Both the position numbers and the translations under genes were made by a program. The notes beneath the pieces were generated by a model, which saw nothing but the letters and a program-made list of their open reading frames with translations, was not told the DNA's origin and did no database searches. Shown piece after piece: positions 23,471-35,208 of a stretch of 64,000 nt of DNA. The number at the start of each line of letters is the position of its first letter. Positions within the stretch are counted from its first letter, which is position 1. This DNA is from an uncultured Desulfomicrobiaceae bacterium (GTDB lineage: Bacteria > Desulfobacterota > Desulfovibrionia > Desulfovibrionales > Desulfomicrobiaceae): the NCBI GenBank assembly GCA_937989665.1, contig CALKRN010000006.1, forward strand, positions 1 to 64,000, given 5' to 3'.

Positions 23471-24523
23471 ATGGAACCCACCAATTTGTTCCATTTCACC
23501 TTTCCAGAGCTCGAAGCCTGGGTGACTGCGCGCGGTCATGCCCCTTTTCGGGCCCGCCAACTATGGCGTTGGCTCTGGCACCGTGGCGAACTCGACCTTG
23601 CCGCCATGACTGACCTCGCCAAAGACTTCCGGGCCGAGCTCGCCGAACTTGCCCCTCTCCGCCTCCCAACCATTGCCCATATCCATTGGAGCCAGGACGG
23701 CACGGTCAAATTCCTCCTCCACCTCGCCGACGGCGCCCAGGTGGAGACCGTCCTCATCCCTGACGAGGAGCGCTTCACCCAATGCCTCTCTTCTCAGGTG
23801 GGCTGTCCCATGGGATGCACCTTCTGCGCCACAGGTGCCATGGGCCTTTGGCGCAACATGACCGGCGGTGAAATCGCCGCCCAGGTGCTCGTGGCCCGGC
23901 GCTGGGCCGCGACCCACCTGCCCGAGCGCCCCATCACCAACCTCGTGTTCATGGGCATGGGGGAGCCCATGCTCAATTGGCCGCAAGTCCATCGTGCCCT
24001 CTCCATCCTCACCCATCCCGATGGCCTCAATTTTTCCCGCCGCCGCATCACAATATCCACCTGCGGCATCCCCGGCACCCTGGAGCATCTTGCCGCCGCA
24101 GACCTCGCCCTGCCTGCTCTCTCGCTCCACGCCCCCACCCAAGAACTCCGTGCCCTGCTCATGCCCAAAGCAGCCCGATGGGAACTCTCTGCCCTCATGG
24201 AGGCCCTGCGCCGCTATCCCTTGCGGCCACGCGAACGATTTACCATCGAATACCTCCTCCTTGGCGGGGTCAACGACTCCCCTGCCCACGCTCGAGACCT
24301 CGTGCGGCTGCTCTCCCACCTCAAATGCAAGGTCAATCTCATTACCTATAACCCGGTCCCAGGCGCGGCCTATGCCTCGCCCCGACCCGAAGACGTCCTC
24401 GCCTTCGAGGACCTTCTGCGGCGCAAGGGCTTTACGGTGACCTTGCGCAAGAGCAAAGGCCAAGACATCGCCGCTGCCTGCGGCCAACTCGCCATCGGAG
24501 AACCCTGTCATGGACAAGCCTGA
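23471..24523 (+). CDS. rlmN: 23S rRNA/tRNA (adenine-C2)-methyltransferase, radical SAM
   Basis: 350 residues. The radical SAM cluster motif is CTFCATG (~residue 116), preceded by SSQVGCPMG. Other family blocks are [41 protein letters not shown] and [12 protein letters not shown]. The C-terminal cysteine needed for the methyl transfer intermediate is in DIAAACGQL. It methylates A2503 of 23S rRNA and A37 of some tRNAs. It overlaps hisI by 14 bases. Confidence 0.95.
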   Translation: MEPTNLFHFTFPELEAWVTARGHAPFRARQLWRWLWHRGELDLAAMTDLAKDFRAELAELAPLRLPTIAHIHWSQDGTVKFLLHLADGAQVETVLIPDEERFTQCLSSQVGCPMGCTFCATGAMGLWRNMTGGEIAAQVLVARRWAATHLPERPITNLVFMGMGEPMLNWPQVHRALSILTHPDGLNFSRRRITISTCGIPGTLEHLAAADLALPALSLHAPTQELRALLMPKAARWELSALMEALRRYPLRPRERFTIEYLLLGGVNDSPAHARDLVRLLSHLKCKVNLITYNPVPGAAYASPRPEDVLAFEDLLRRKGFTVTLRKSKGQDIAAACGQLAIGEPCHGQA

Positions 24524-24887
24524 CTTTGCCAAAGCCGGCGGCCTTGTGCCGGCCATTGTTCAAGACGCCACCACCGGTGAGGTCCTCATGCTCGCCTACA
24601 TGAACGAGGCGGCCTGGGAAGCAACTCTGGCCACCGGTGAGGCCCACTACTTCAGCCGCAGCCGCCAAACCTTGTGGCGCAAAGGCGGCACCTCCGGCCA
24701 TGTCCAAAAGGTCCGGGCCATCCGCCTGGACTGCGACGCCGATGCGGTCCTGCTGCTCGTGGACCAGGTGGGGAGTGCTGCCTGCCACACAGGACGCCGC
24801 AGCTGCTTCTACCGCGAACGCCTGCCCGATGGGTCGTGGCAGGAATGTTCTCCCCAACTCTTCGACCCCAAGGAGGTTTATCGATAA
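24510..24887 (+). CDS. hisI: Phosphoribosyl-AMP cyclohydrolase
   Basis: 125 residues, the single-domain form without the HisE part. Family motifs are [33 protein letters not shown], the metal-binding [11 protein letters not shown] and [12 protein letters not shown]. It opens the purine ring of phosphoribosyl-AMP, step three of histidine synthesis. It overlaps both rlmN (14 bases) and hisG (shared base in TAATG), so the three are translationally coupled. Confidence 0.95.
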   Translation: MDKPDFAKAGGLVPAIVQDATTGEVLMLAYMNEAAWEATLATGEAHYFSRSRQTLWRKGGTSGHVQKVRAIRLDCDADAVLLLVDQVGSAACHTGRRSCFYRERLPDGSWQECSPQLFDPKEVYR

Positions 24888-25765
24888 TGGACGAACGCCG
24901 CTTGCGCCTGGGCATCCCCAAAGGCTCCCTCGAAGAGGCGACGGTGAAACTCTTTGCCAAGGCCGGATGGAAGATCACCTCGCACCACCGCAATTACTTC
25001 CCAGAGGTGGATGACCCGGAACTCTCCCTCGCCCTGTGCCGGGCCCAGGAAATGGCCCGCTACGTGGAGTCCGGGGTCCTGGATGCTGGACTGACCGGCA
25101 AAGACTGGGTCCTGGAGAACGAATCCGATGTCGTGGTGGTGGCGGACCTCATCTACTCCAAAGCAAGCAACCGCCCCGCGCGATGGGTCCTTGCCGTGGC
25201 CGGCGACTCACCCTACCGCCGACCCGAAGACCTGGCCGGGAAAAAGATCGCCACCGAGTTCGTTGGCTTTACCCGCCGCTACTTCGCCGAGGCCGGGATC
25301 CCGGTGGACGTGGAGTATTCCTGGGGGGCCACAGAGGCCAAGGTCGTGGAAGGCCTCGCGGACGCCATTGTGGAGATCACTGAGACCGGTACCACCATCA
25401 AGGCCCATGGGCTGCGCATCATTGCCGAACTTCTCCAAACCAATACGCAGCTCATCGCCAACAAGACCGCCTGGGCCGACCCCTGGAAACGGACCAAGAT
25501 CGAGACCCTCAACACCCTGCTCCAAGGGGCCTTGCGCGCCGAGAGCATGGTGGCCCTCAAGATGAATGCCCCGGCCGACAAGGTCGAGGCCATCATGGCC
25601 GTGCTGCCGAGCATGAATGCCCCCACGGTCGCCCATCTCTACAAGTCCCAATGGCTCTCCGTGGAAACCGTGGTGGAGCGCCGCCAGGTGCGGGACCTCA
25701 TCCCCAAGCTCCTGGCCGCTGGGGCCCAAGACATCATCGAGTATGGGCTCAACAAGGTCATCTAG
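24887..25765 (+). CDS. hisG: ATP phosphoribosyltransferase, long form
   Basis: 292 residues, the length of the long HisG that carries its own C-terminal regulatory domain. The N-terminus [30 protein letters not shown] and [19 protein letters not shown] are family motifs. ATGs further upstream are in hisI antisense-like sequence; the ATG at 24887 follows AAGGAGG and overlaps the hisI stop codon by one base. It joins ATP to PRPP, the first and feedback-regulated step of histidine synthesis. The C-terminal part ([20 protein letters not shown]) is the histidine-sensing region. Confidence 0.95.
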   Translation: MDERRLRLGIPKGSLEEATVKLFAKAGWKITSHHRNYFPEVDDPELSLALCRAQEMARYVESGVLDAGLTGKDWVLENESDVVVVADLIYSKASNRPARWVLAVAGDSPYRRPEDLAGKKIATEFVGFTRRYFAEAGIPVDVEYSWGATEAKVVEGLADAIVEITETGTTIKAHGLRIIAELLQTNTQLIANKTAWADPWKRTKIETLNTLLQGALRAESMVALKMNAPADKVEAIMAVLPSMNAPTVAHLYKSQWLSVETVVERRQVRDLIPKLLAAGAQDIIEYGLNKVI

Positions 25766-26028
25766 AGACCAAAAGAGGAGGGCGAAGGAGGGGAGGAGAC
25801 AGGATGGCGGGGCGTATCGGCAAGGGGCATGACGAACTTTGCTTCCAGCGGCACTTCCGCTGACTTGCCTCCAGGGCTGGGTGTATCGGCGAAAAATCCT
25901 CTCCCCACCAGAAGAGGACCAGCGCGGGGGTGGGATGGTCGCCAAGTCGCCGCACGCCCCGGCGCACTGCCCCTCCCCGCTGGCACCTGCCGAACCTGAT
26001 TACGAGAAAGGGAATAACGAGGTGTTCC

Positions 26029-26775
26029 ATGCGGCGTTTCTTGGCTTCTCTTGTCGTCGTGTGCTGTGTGAGTTTGCTTTCTGCCTGTGCCCACACCAGG
26101 GCCAGGCAGGAACTCTCGCTTCGCCTGGACCTGGCCGAGGCCTACATCGCCAACCGCAAACCACAACTTGCCCTCCAGGAACTTCAGGCCATTGCGGATC
26201 GGGCCGCGGGAGAAAAGCGCTACCACTTCGCCTTGGGCATGGCCTATTTTGCCCTGGATGAGCCAGAGCGCGCCCGCGAGGCCTTTGCCCGCACCGTGGC
26301 CATGGACCCCGACTATGGCGAAGGCTGGAACAACCTGGGTCGAGTCCTCGAATTCCAGGGCAAGATCGAGGAAGCGATAGCGGCCTACCAACGGGCCCTA
26401 GGCATCCTCACCTATGCCACGCCAGAGTTGGCCGCAGTCAACCTCGCCCGTCTCCATTTGCGCCAAGGGCATACCGACGAGGCCGAGGCCATGGCCCGTT
26501 TGGCCGTGCGCCGCAACTGGCTCTACATTCCAGCCTATTTACTGATAGCGCAAATCCTTGAAACCAAAGGTGACCTCGCCGGGGCCCAACGCATCATCGA
26601 GGAGGGCCTCGCGGCCAACCTCGATGCCCTTCCCCTCAAGCTCGCCTTGGCAGAAAACATCCTCCGCCAAGGTAAAACCACTGAGGCCAAAGCCCTCTTC
26701 CATGACATACTCAAACACCACCGCGGCACCCCGGAGGCCAAAGTGGCCCACGATTACCTGGACATCCTCCCCTAA
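26029..26775 (+). CDS. TPR-repeat lipoprotein, PilF/PilW-like
   Basis: 248 residues. A lipoprotein signal peptide ends in the lipobox LLSAC at about residue 20, so the mature protein is lipid-anchored. The rest is a run of tetratricopeptide repeats (LDLAEAYIANRKPQLALQEL, YHFALGMAYFALDEPERARE, EGWNNLGRVLEFQGKIEEAI and others). The pattern is that of PilF/PilW outer-membrane lipoproteins that help type IV pilus secretin assembly, but no pilus genes are beside it, so the role is open. The ATG at 26029 follows GAGGTG. The gap from hisG (263 bases) shows no gene. Confidence 0.8.
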   Translation: MRRFLASLVVVCCVSLLSACAHTRARQELSLRLDLAEAYIANRKPQLALQELQAIADRAAGEKRYHFALGMAYFALDEPERAREAFARTVAMDPDYGEGWNNLGRVLEFQGKIEEAIAAYQRALGILTYATPELAAVNLARLHLRQGHTDEAEAMARLAVRRNWLYIPAYLLIAQILETKGDLAGAQRIIEEGLAANLDALPLKLALAENILRQGKTTEAKALFHDILKHHRGTPEAKVAHDYLDILP

Positions 26776-28096
26776 GGGGGACGGAGCGCGCGTCCTTGGC
26801 CTCAACCCCTGGATCTACGACTTTGCCGCCTATGGTCTATGGTCCCGGCCCATGGGGCTGCTCGTGGCCCTGGCCATGCTGCGCCAATGCGGCTGCGCCG
26901 TGGCCCTCATGGATGCCTTGGAACAGACCTGGTGCGATGTCCCCTGGCCGAGGCCACGCCCTGACGGCCGGGGGCCCTACCCCAAAACAGAAGTCCCCAA
27001 GCCGAACATCCTCCAAGCAGTCCCCCGGCGCTTTTGCCGCTATGGCCATGACCCAGCACGGGTAGAAGCCGCCCTCAGCGCCCTCGCACCCCCTCCAGAG
27101 CTCGTCCTCATTACCTCGCTTATGACCTATTGGTATCCAGGGGTCACTGAGGCCGTGGCCCTGTGCCGCCGCCTCTGGCCCAAGGTCCCCATCGCAGTGG
27201 GCGGAATCTACCCCACCCTGTGTCCAGAACACGCCCGCCATCTGGAAGCTGACCTCCTCGTGGCCGGTCCCCTCGAAAAGCCAAGCAATTGGGCGGCCCT
27301 GTGGGGCCTTATGGGCACCACGCCCCCACCCCTGCCAGAGCACGCCGGCTTTGTTTTTGCCCACGACCTCTACTCCTTTCCCGATTTTGGCGTAGTGCTT
27401 GGCTCTCGCGGTTGTCCCTACGCCTGCGCCTACTGCGCCAGCCGCATCCTCTCTCCGGGATTCCGCCAAGCCCCGGCCCAGGTCGTCCTCCACAGCCTTG
27501 CCCAACTCTACCACCAAGGGCTCCGGCACATCGCCTTTGCCGACGACGCCCTCCTCGTGCGGCCCGAGACCTGGCTCTGGGAGGCCCTCGACTTTTGCGC
27601 CCACCACGGCCTCACCATGCACACGCCCAACGCCGTGCATGTGCGCGCCCTCACCCCTGCGGTCTGCCGCCGCCTCTGGCGCGGCGGCGTGCGCACCCTC
27701 CGCCTTGGCCTTGAAACCCTCGACTTTTCCCACCGCCTTGACGTCAAGCTCACCCTTGCGGAATGGGACCAGGCAGCAGCGGCCGTGCGTGAAGCCGGGT
27801 TTGGGCCAGAACAAATCCGAGCCTATGTGCTCTTTGGCCTGCCAGACCAAGATGACGATGCCCTCATGGCCACCATCATGGCAGCAGGTCGCCGGGGCAT
27901 TCCCGTGGAACTGGCCTTTTACTCGCCTATCCCCGGGACAGTGCTTTTTTCTGCAGCGCAGCACGCCTCCCCCTGGCCGTTGGCCGAGGAGCCGCTCACC
28001 CACAATAGCTCCATCTGGCCCTGCCGGCCGGGAGGATTTTCCTGGTCCGAAGCCGCTCGCTGGAAGGCCCTAGTACGCCAGGCCCTACACCCGTAA
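26702..28096 (+). CDS. B12-binding-domain radical SAM protein
   Basis: 464 residues if the only in-frame ATG (26702) is used. That start overlaps the TPR gene by 74 bases and adds ~26 residues that do not look conserved. Family similarity begins near RVLGLNPWIYDFAAYGLWSR, around 26789. An N-terminal B12-binding-like Rossmann part (PIAVGGIYPTLCPEHA) precedes a radical SAM core with CPYACAYC (~residue 242) and ending in FYSPIPGTVLF. The substrate is unknown. The tight overlap suggests co-expression with the TPR lipoprotein. Confidence 0.82.
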   Translation: MTYSNTTAAPRRPKWPTITWTSSPKGDGARVLGLNPWIYDFAAYGLWSRPMGLLVALAMLRQCGCAVALMDALEQTWCDVPWPRPRPDGRGPYPKTEVPKPNILQAVPRRFCRYGHDPARVEAALSALAPPPELVLITSLMTYWYPGVTEAVALCRRLWPKVPIAVGGIYPTLCPEHARHLEADLLVAGPLEKPSNWAALWGLMGTTPPPLPEHAGFVFAHDLYSFPDFGVVLGSRGCPYACAYCASRILSPGFRQAPAQVVLHSLAQLYHQGLRHIAFADDALLVRPETWLWEALDFCAHHGLTMHTPNAVHVRALTPAVCRRLWRGGVRTLRLGLETLDFSHRLDVKLTLAEWDQAAAAVREAGFGPEQIRAYVLFGLPDQDDDALMATIMAAGRRGIPVELAFYSPIPGTVLFSAAQHASPWPLAEEPLTHNSSIWPCRPGGFSWSEAARWKALVRQALHP

Positions 28097-28167
28097 CCTC
28101 TGCCTGCGAGACCTTCTGGCAATCGTGCCCCAGTGGCCTATGGTAAACTCTAACCTGCGAGGACTCT

Positions 28168-30660
28168 ATGACCTTTCCCGAACTCTGTGACGCCCCTGCC
28201 GGCACCCCGGTCGTCCTCCAAGGCAATATCGCCTTTGCCCTCGGTTGTGTACGCGCCGGTATCCATGCTGCCGACGGCTATCCGGGCACCCCCAGCACCG
28301 AGGTCATCGACCGCGGCCTCTCCCAGGTCCAAGACCGCATGATCGTCGGCTGGTCTGTCAACGAGGCTGTGGCCGTTGGCGTTGGCGTAGGCCACACCTT
28401 GGCGGGCAACGACTGTGTGGTGACGATGAAGATCCCGGGTCTTTTCCAAGCCGCTGACGTCATCACCAGTAGCGCCTTTTACACCGCCCCCCGCGGGGCC
28501 CTCGTGTACTACATCGCCACAGACTATACCCCCAGTTCTACCCAACACCTGCTTGACCCCAAAACCCTTTTACGCGCCTGCGGCATTCCCATCCTCGAGC
28601 CCCGTACCCATCAAGAGCTCCATGAAGTGGCAGGTATCGCTGCCAACCTGGGCCGGCGCTTTCGTACCCCGGTGGCCATTCTTGCCAGTGGCACCCTTTG
28701 CCATAGCGAAGGATTGATCCGCCTCATGCCCAGCGCGACCCGTCCCAAGGCGGAACTCAGCGAAGGGTTTCTGCCCTTCGTTACCCTGCCCGCCAAGGCC
28801 CGCCTCGCCTATGACCGCGTCCTCACCGAGCGCCTGCCCGCCCTCGAGACCGTGACCCAGGACATCCTGCCGCCCCTATGGCGGCGTGGGGAGAGCCCAG
28901 TGGGAATCATCACCCATGGCGTCGGCCTCCTCCACGTGGAAGAGGCCTGCACCCGCCTCGGACTCTCCCCCCACATCCTCGCCCTGGGCCTCACCAATCC
29001 CCTGCCTTGGGAGACCATCCGTGCCTTTGCAGCCTCTGTTGACGGCCCCATTCACGTCTTCGAAGACGGCCAGCGCTACCTCCAAGAGCTCTTGCGCGCC
29101 GAAGGGCTAGCGGTCACCGGCAAGACCGTCACAGACCCCACCACCGAGTGGACACCGCAGCAGATTGCCCAACGGCTGGGGGCTGCAGAGCGCCGGGCAG
29201 CGGTCACCCTTCCCCCAGTGCCCCGCCCCCCCCTCATCTGCCCCGGCTGCCCCTACCGCCTCTTTGGCCTGACGGTGGGCAAGCTGCGGCGCAAGGGCAA
29301 ACTGGAGGCCGTGTTTGGCGACATCGGCTGCAACACCCTGCTCCACTTCCTTGGCGCCATGGATACGGTCCTGGCCATGGGAGCAAGCGAAGCCAAACGC
29401 ACCGGCTACGTCCTGGCCAAGCCCGAGGCCGCAGCCCGCACCCTGTCGGTGCTCGGCGACAGCACCGAGTGCCACAGCGGCATGGATGCCACCCGCAACG
29501 CCCTCTTCCGCCATGTTCCTGGGGTCAAGGTCATCCTCGACAACAGCTGGACGGCCATGACCGGTGGCCAGCCTGCCCCCACCTCGCCGGTCAACCTGGC
29601 CGGCCAACAGAATATCTTTGACCTCGAAGCCAGCCTGCGCGGCCATGGCGCCACCGTCACCACAGTGGACGCTTACGACCAAAAAGGCCTGGAGCAGGCC
29701 CTGGCCAAGGCCCTCGACGACGCGGTTGCCGGAAAGTTCCACACCCTCATTGTCCGCGGCATGTGCATCCGCAAAGTCCCCAAGGAACGTATGGACCAGC
29801 GGGTACGCGTAGATGCCGACGTTTGCGTGCGCTGCGGCCGCTGCCAAATATGCCCCGGCCTGACGGCCGACAGCGAGGGCTTGCCGCAGGTCACCGTGCA
29901 GTGCACCGGATGCGCTGGCAATACTCCGGCCTGCGCCCAACGCTGTCCCACTGGGGCCCTAAGCCCCCAGCCGCGCTCATGCGGTCCCCAGGGATGCATC
30001 GAACTCCCCGAGCCACCTGCCCCGCGTGAGCTCGCCCCCTGGCAGCCCCTGCCGGAGCGTCTCGCGGTGGCGGTGCGTGGGGTGGGCGGTCAAGGCAACC
30101 TCTTCTTTGGCCGGGTGCTAACGCAGCTCGCCTTTCTTTTGGGCTACGACAACGCCAACATCATCAAGGGCGAGACCCATGGCATGGCGCAAATGGGCGG
30201 TCCAGTTATCAGCACCTTCGCCTGCGGCACTGTCCATAGCCCCATTCCCCTGCCCGGGACCGTGCACTGCCTCGTGGCCATGGAACAAGCCGAAGTCCTG
30301 CGCCCTGGATTCCTCCATCTTCTCGCCCCCAGCGGCACGGTCCTCATAGCCCCTACGGTCATCCTGCCAGCGGGCATGTCCCCTGAGGCTTATCCCTCCC
30401 GCGAGGCCCTCGAAGCCGCCCTTACTGGGGTCAATGTCCGCTGGGTAGACGTCCAAGCCACAGCCCTTGCCTTGGGGGACGCCACAGGCCGCTCAGCCAA
30501 TGTCGTCATGCTCGGCGCCCTATCTACCCTGCCGCCCTTTGACCGCTTCCCCGTGGACTATTGGCTTGAAGCCTTGCGCCGGGTGGTCCCGAAACCCAAC
30601 ATCTGGCGTCTTAACTACGCGGCCTTCCAGGCTGGGCGGCAGATAGAGTTCCCCTCCTAG
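28168..30660 (+). CDS. Fused indolepyruvate:ferredoxin oxidoreductase (IorA-IorB)
   Basis: 830 residues. The IorA part has the POR-N domain (GNIAFALGCVRAGIHAADGY) and the thiamine-diphosphate site GDSTECHSGMDATRN ending in DNS. It also has a ferredoxin module with CVRCGRCQICPG and CTGCAGNTPACAQRCP (~residues 550-600). The IorB (gamma) part follows from ~residue 630 (AVRGVGGQGNLFFGRVL, IKGETHGMAQMGGPVIS). It oxidises aryl pyruvates to acyl-CoA with ferredoxin, or runs in reverse for amino-acid synthesis. The two subunits are usually separate genes; here they form one frame. The start ATG at 28168 has GAGGA before it. A bidirectional terminator lies downstream. Confidence 0.9.
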   Translation: MTFPELCDAPAGTPVVLQGNIAFALGCVRAGIHAADGYPGTPSTEVIDRGLSQVQDRMIVGWSVNEAVAVGVGVGHTLAGNDCVVTMKIPGLFQAADVITSSAFYTAPRGALVYYIATDYTPSSTQHLLDPKTLLRACGIPILEPRTHQELHEVAGIAANLGRRFRTPVAILASGTLCHSEGLIRLMPSATRPKAELSEGFLPFVTLPAKARLAYDRVLTERLPALETVTQDILPPLWRRGESPVGIITHGVGLLHVEEACTRLGLSPHILALGLTNPLPWETIRAFAASVDGPIHVFEDGQRYLQELLRAEGLAVTGKTVTDPTTEWTPQQIAQRLGAAERRAAVTLPPVPRPPLICPGCPYRLFGLTVGKLRRKGKLEAVFGDIGCNTLLHFLGAMDTVLAMGASEAKRTGYVLAKPEAAARTLSVLGDSTECHSGMDATRNALFRHVPGVKVILDNSWTAMTGGQPAPTSPVNLAGQQNIFDLEASLRGHGATVTTVDAYDQKGLEQALAKALDDAVAGKFHTLIVRGMCIRKVPKERMDQRVRVDADVCVRCGRCQICPGLTADSEGLPQVTVQCTGCAGNTPACAQRCPTGALSPQPRSCGPQGCIELPEPPAPRELAPWQPLPERLAVAVRGVGGQGNLFFGRVLTQLAFLLGYDNANIIKGETHGMAQMGGPVISTFACGTVHSPIPLPGTVHCLVAMEQAEVLRPGFLHLLAPSGTVLIAPTVILPAGMSPEAYPSREALEAALTGVNVRWVDVQATALALGDATGRSANVVMLGALSTLPPFDRFPVDYWLEALRRVVPKPNIWRLNYAAFQAGRQIEFPS

Positions 30661-30751
30661 CCCTTAAGGCCCCTCGGTCAGGAGAGGACCAGAATTTTCC
30701 TCCTGCCCCCAAAGGCCCGGCAATCCCCCTTTGCCTGGAGCGCCAAAACCA

Positions 30752-30788
30752 AAGTGGCCAGGGGCTTTCCCCCTGGCCACTTGTTTTT
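30752..30788. terminator. Bidirectional terminator between iorAB and groL
   Basis: A 12-bp stem (AAGTGGCCAGGG with CCCTGGCCACTT) is followed on the plus strand by GTTTTTCG and on the minus strand by TGGTTTT. It can end both the fused ior gene and the convergent groSL transcript. Confidence 0.85.
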
Positions 30789-30805
30789 CGCAAGGCTGGT
30801 TTGGA

Positions 30806-32455
<1,650 letters not shown>

Positions 32456-32489
32456 TTACACTCGTTCTATTCTATTGGTGAGTACCACA

Positions 32490-32780
32490 TTAGGCTTCGA
32501 TGATCGCCAGGACATCGTCCTCGCGCATGATGAGGAATTCCTCGCCCTCAATCTTGATCTCCGTGCCAGCGTACTTGTTGAAGATGATCTTGTCCCCTTT
32601 CTTGACATTCATGGGGATCAATTTGCCATCATCGGCGGTCTTACCCTGGCCCACGGCCACCACTTCACCCTTGATGGGTTTTTCCTTGGCCGAGTCCGGG
32701 ATGATGATCCCGCCTTTGGTCACCTGCTCTTCTTCCAGGCGCTTCACCAAAATACGGTCGTGCAACGGTTTGAGCTGCAT
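32490..32780 (-). CDS. groS: Co-chaperonin GroES
   Basis: 96 residues. [19 protein letters not shown], the mobile loop [15 protein letters not shown] and the roof region [17 protein letters not shown] match GroES. Longer frames upstream are antisense to serS and were rejected; GGAGG precedes this ATG. It caps the GroEL cavity. groS-groL is the usual order. Confidence 0.97.
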   Translation of the reverse strand: MQLKPLHDRILVKRLEEEQVTKGGIIIPDSAKEKPIKGEVVAVGQGKTADDGKLIPMNVKKGDKIIFNKYAGTEIKIEGEEFLIMREDDVLAIIEA

Positions 32781-33098
32781 ACAATAACCTCCATCAAATG
32801 AGTTAGTTTGTCCGAAGAATGGTCCGGGGGAGACCGGCCACAAGACGTCCCGTCCAATAAGCCCCTCCCAAGGGCAGTCAAGGGTCAAGAGAAAAAATTT
32901 TTGGTTTCTTTGGCAGAAACTTTTTGGAGGCAGCCGCGATGGCCGCCGCCGCGGGAGAGGAAAACATTTTCTGTGTCCCAGGGTCGGCTGGCCGCCACAG
33001 ACAAGGGCATTGTCCAGGAGTCCACGCCCCAGGGCGCTCTTGTAGTCCCTACGCGAGCAGGCTAAAGGCTCCCGCTGACGCTTTTGTGGAGGTTCTTC
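32781..33098. other. Divergent control region between groS and serS
   Basis: 318 bases without a gene. It should hold the promoters of groSL (minus strand) and serS (plus strand). No CIRCE inverted repeat (TTAGCACTC-N9-GAGTGCTAA) is visible. An A/T-rich stretch lies at 32888-32925, GC-rich elsewhere. Confidence 0.6.
32854..32881 (-). promoter_or_regulatory. Possible groSL promoter
   Basis: On the minus strand TTGACT (32881-32876) and TATTGG (32859-32854) are 16 bases apart, ~75 bases before the groS start. The -35 fits sigma-70 well and the -10 poorly. An overlapping CTTGACC could instead suit a heat-shock sigma. Confidence 0.3.
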
Positions 33099-34376
33099 AT
33101 GCTCGATAGCAAACTCCTGCGCACCCACCCCGACCGGGTGCGCGAGGCCCTGCGCCAGCGCCGGGCCAATGTGGATCTCGATGCCCTCATCGGCCTCGAT
33201 GAGACCCGCCGACGGCTCACCACCGAGGTCGAAACCCTCAAGGCCGAGCGCAACCAAGCTTCTCAAGAGGTCGCCCAGATGAAACGCCGCGGAGAGGATG
33301 CCACGGCCCGCACGGCCGAACTCGGTACGCTCTCCCAGCGCATCAAGGCCCTCGACGAGGAGCTCGCGATGATAGATCGCCAATTGCAGGAGCTCCTGCT
33401 CACCATCCCCAACATTCCCCACGCTTCCGTCCCCCAAGGGGAGGGAGAGACGGACAACGTAGAGGTCCGGCGCTGGGGAACACCCCCGCAGTTTGCCTTC
33501 CCCCCCAAGGAGCATTGGGAGATTGGCACGGCCCACAACGGCCTCGACTTCGAGACCGCGGCCAAGATCGCCGGGTCGCGCTTTGTCCTTTTGCGCGGTT
33601 GGGCCGCCCGATTAGAGCGGGCCCTCATCAACTTCATGCTCGATGTCCACACCCAAGAGCACGGGTATACGGAAGTCCTGCCGCCGGTTATCGTCAACCG
33701 GGATAGCCTGGTGGGCACCGGCCAGCTCCCCAAGTTCGAAGAAGACCTCTTCCATCTGGCGGGCACGGACTACTACCTCATCCCTACCGCCGAAGTGCCG
33801 GTGACCAATATCTTCCGCGATACAACCCTCGAGGAGGCAGTCCTCCCCCTTGGCCTGTGCGCCTTCACCCCGTGTTTCCGCTCCGAGGCCGGGTCCTACG
33901 GCAAGGATACCAAAGGCATCATCCGCCAGCACCAATTCCACAAGGTAGAGCTTGTGCGCTTCGTCCACCCCGAGCGCTCCTATGCGGAACTGGAGTTGTT
34001 GGTGACCCATGCCGAGGCCATCTTGCAGCGCTTGGAGCTGCCTTATCGCGTCGTCACCCTCTGCACGGGTGACCTCGGTTTTGCCTCGGCCAAGACCTAT
34101 GACCTGGAGGTCTGGCTCCCTGGCCAAGCCAAGTACCGCGAAATCTCCTCCTGCTCCAACTTCGAGGACTTTCAGGCCCGACGGGCGGGGATCCGTTTCC
34201 GCTCCCCAGGGGCGAAAAAGTCGAGCCTCGTCCATACCCTCAACGGCTCCGGGCTGGCCGTAGGCCGCACCATGGTGGCCATCCTCGAAAACTACCAGCA
34301 GGCTGATGGCACCGTGCGCATCCCCACAGCCCTCCAGCCATATCTGGGCGGGGCGACCACGATCCCCTTTGCGTGA
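33099..34376 (+). CDS. serS: Seryl-tRNA synthetase
   Basis: 425 residues. The N-terminal long coiled-coil arm that grips tRNA-Ser spans ~residues 30-100 ([20 protein letters not shown]). The class II core shows motif 2 [22 protein letters not shown] and motif 3 [16 protein letters not shown], with serine-binding [11 protein letters not shown]. The ATG follows GTGGAGG. The gene stands alone, with a 310-base gap downstream. Confidence 0.97.
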   Translation: MLDSKLLRTHPDRVREALRQRRANVDLDALIGLDETRRRLTTEVETLKAERNQASQEVAQMKRRGEDATARTAELGTLSQRIKALDEELAMIDRQLQELLLTIPNIPHASVPQGEGETDNVEVRRWGTPPQFAFPPKEHWEIGTAHNGLDFETAAKIAGSRFVLLRGWAARLERALINFMLDVHTQEHGYTEVLPPVIVNRDSLVGTGQLPKFEEDLFHLAGTDYYLIPTAEVPVTNIFRDTTLEEAVLPLGLCAFTPCFRSEAGSYGKDTKGIIRQHQFHKVELVRFVHPERSYAELELLVTHAEAILQRLELPYRVVTLCTGDLGFASAKTYDLEVWLPGQAKYREISSCSNFEDFQARRAGIRFRSPGAKKSSLVHTLNGSGLAVGRTMVAILENYQQADGTVRIPTALQPYLGGATTIPFA

Positions 34377-34686
34377 TGCCCAGGATCGCTCGCCTACCGG
34401 CGCCCCCTACCCCAAAGGGCTGCCCTGGAGAGAGCGCCCTTCCCCCTCGATGCCGCAGCGAGCCTTCTTCCTTACTCTCAGCTTCCTGGGAAGGGCCTCT
34501 CCCAACAAAGGGCCCCTACCCCAGGCGCTCGAACCGTAGCGCACAAGCCAAGGCCCTCCTGCGCCAGATTGCCCACTGAATCACCCCGGTGTGCTCTCCG
34601 CAACGGGCAGACGGTTTCCATGAAGCGCGCCAAGCGGATTTTTGGGGGGTGTGGCTTGGTTGGCGGGAGAACAGCCTCAAGAAAGC
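34377..34686. other. Gap between serS and moaC (convergent), no gene seen
   Basis: Short frames here have no protein-like character. The sequence includes AGGGCC...GGCCCCT self-complementary stretches near 34495-34520 that might serve as a serS terminator, but there is no T-run. Nothing else was recognised. Confidence 0.5.
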
Positions 34687-35199
34687 TCACCCCCTGTCAG
34701 GGGTATGCGTCTCCTCCAACTCCGGGGCCTCGAAGGTCCCACTCTTGCCCCCGCTTTTGTGCACCAGCCGGCAGTCGGTGATGCGGATATCGCGCTGCAC
34801 GGCCTTGCACATGTCGTAGATCGTCATAGCCGCCACCTGCGCAGCCACAAGGGCCTCCATCTCCACACCGGTGGGTCCCACGGCCCGGGCCTCAGCCTCG
34901 ATGTCCACACATGCTGCAGCCTCGTGGAGGGCAAAGCGCACATCAACTGCCGTGAGCGCCAACGGATGGCAGAGGGGAATCAGGTCGGCGGTCTTCTTTG
35001 CCGCCATAATACCCGCCACTTTCGCCACCGTCAGCACGTCTCCTTTGGGCAAGGCCTTCTCCTGAAGGAGTCGAAAAGTGGCCGGGGCGAGCTCGACCCG
35101 GGTACGCACCACGGCCCGACGTACAGTATCAGCCTTCGCCGACACGTCCACCATGCGCGCCGCCCCATTGGCATCGAGATGGGAAAAGGGCTGTTCCAT
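34687..35199 (-). CDS. moaC: Cyclic pyranopterin monophosphate synthase accessory protein MoaC
   Basis: 170 residues. [14 protein letters not shown], the signature [14 protein letters not shown] and [20 protein letters not shown] with the active-site lysine and aspartate match MoaC, which makes the first molybdopterin intermediate from the MoaA product. The ATG at 35199 follows AGGAGG; an upstream GTG lies inside that site and was rejected. No other molybdopterin genes are near. It is 9 bases after dnaJ and may be co-transcribed with rpoZ-dnaJ. Confidence 0.95.
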   Translation of the reverse strand: MEQPFSHLDANGAARMVDVSAKADTVRRAVVRTRVELAPATFRLLQEKALPKGDVLTVAKVAGIMAAKKTADLIPLCHPLALTAVDVRFALHEAAACVDIEAEARAVGPTGVEMEALVAAQVAAMTIYDMCKAVQRDIRITDCRLVHKSGGKSGTFEAPELEETHTPDRG

Positions 35200-35208
35200 G
35201 ACCACCTC

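Noticed and set aside
32781-33098. CIRCE/HrcA operator before groSL
   Set aside because: No TTAGCACTC-N9-GAGTGCTAA inverted repeat is present.
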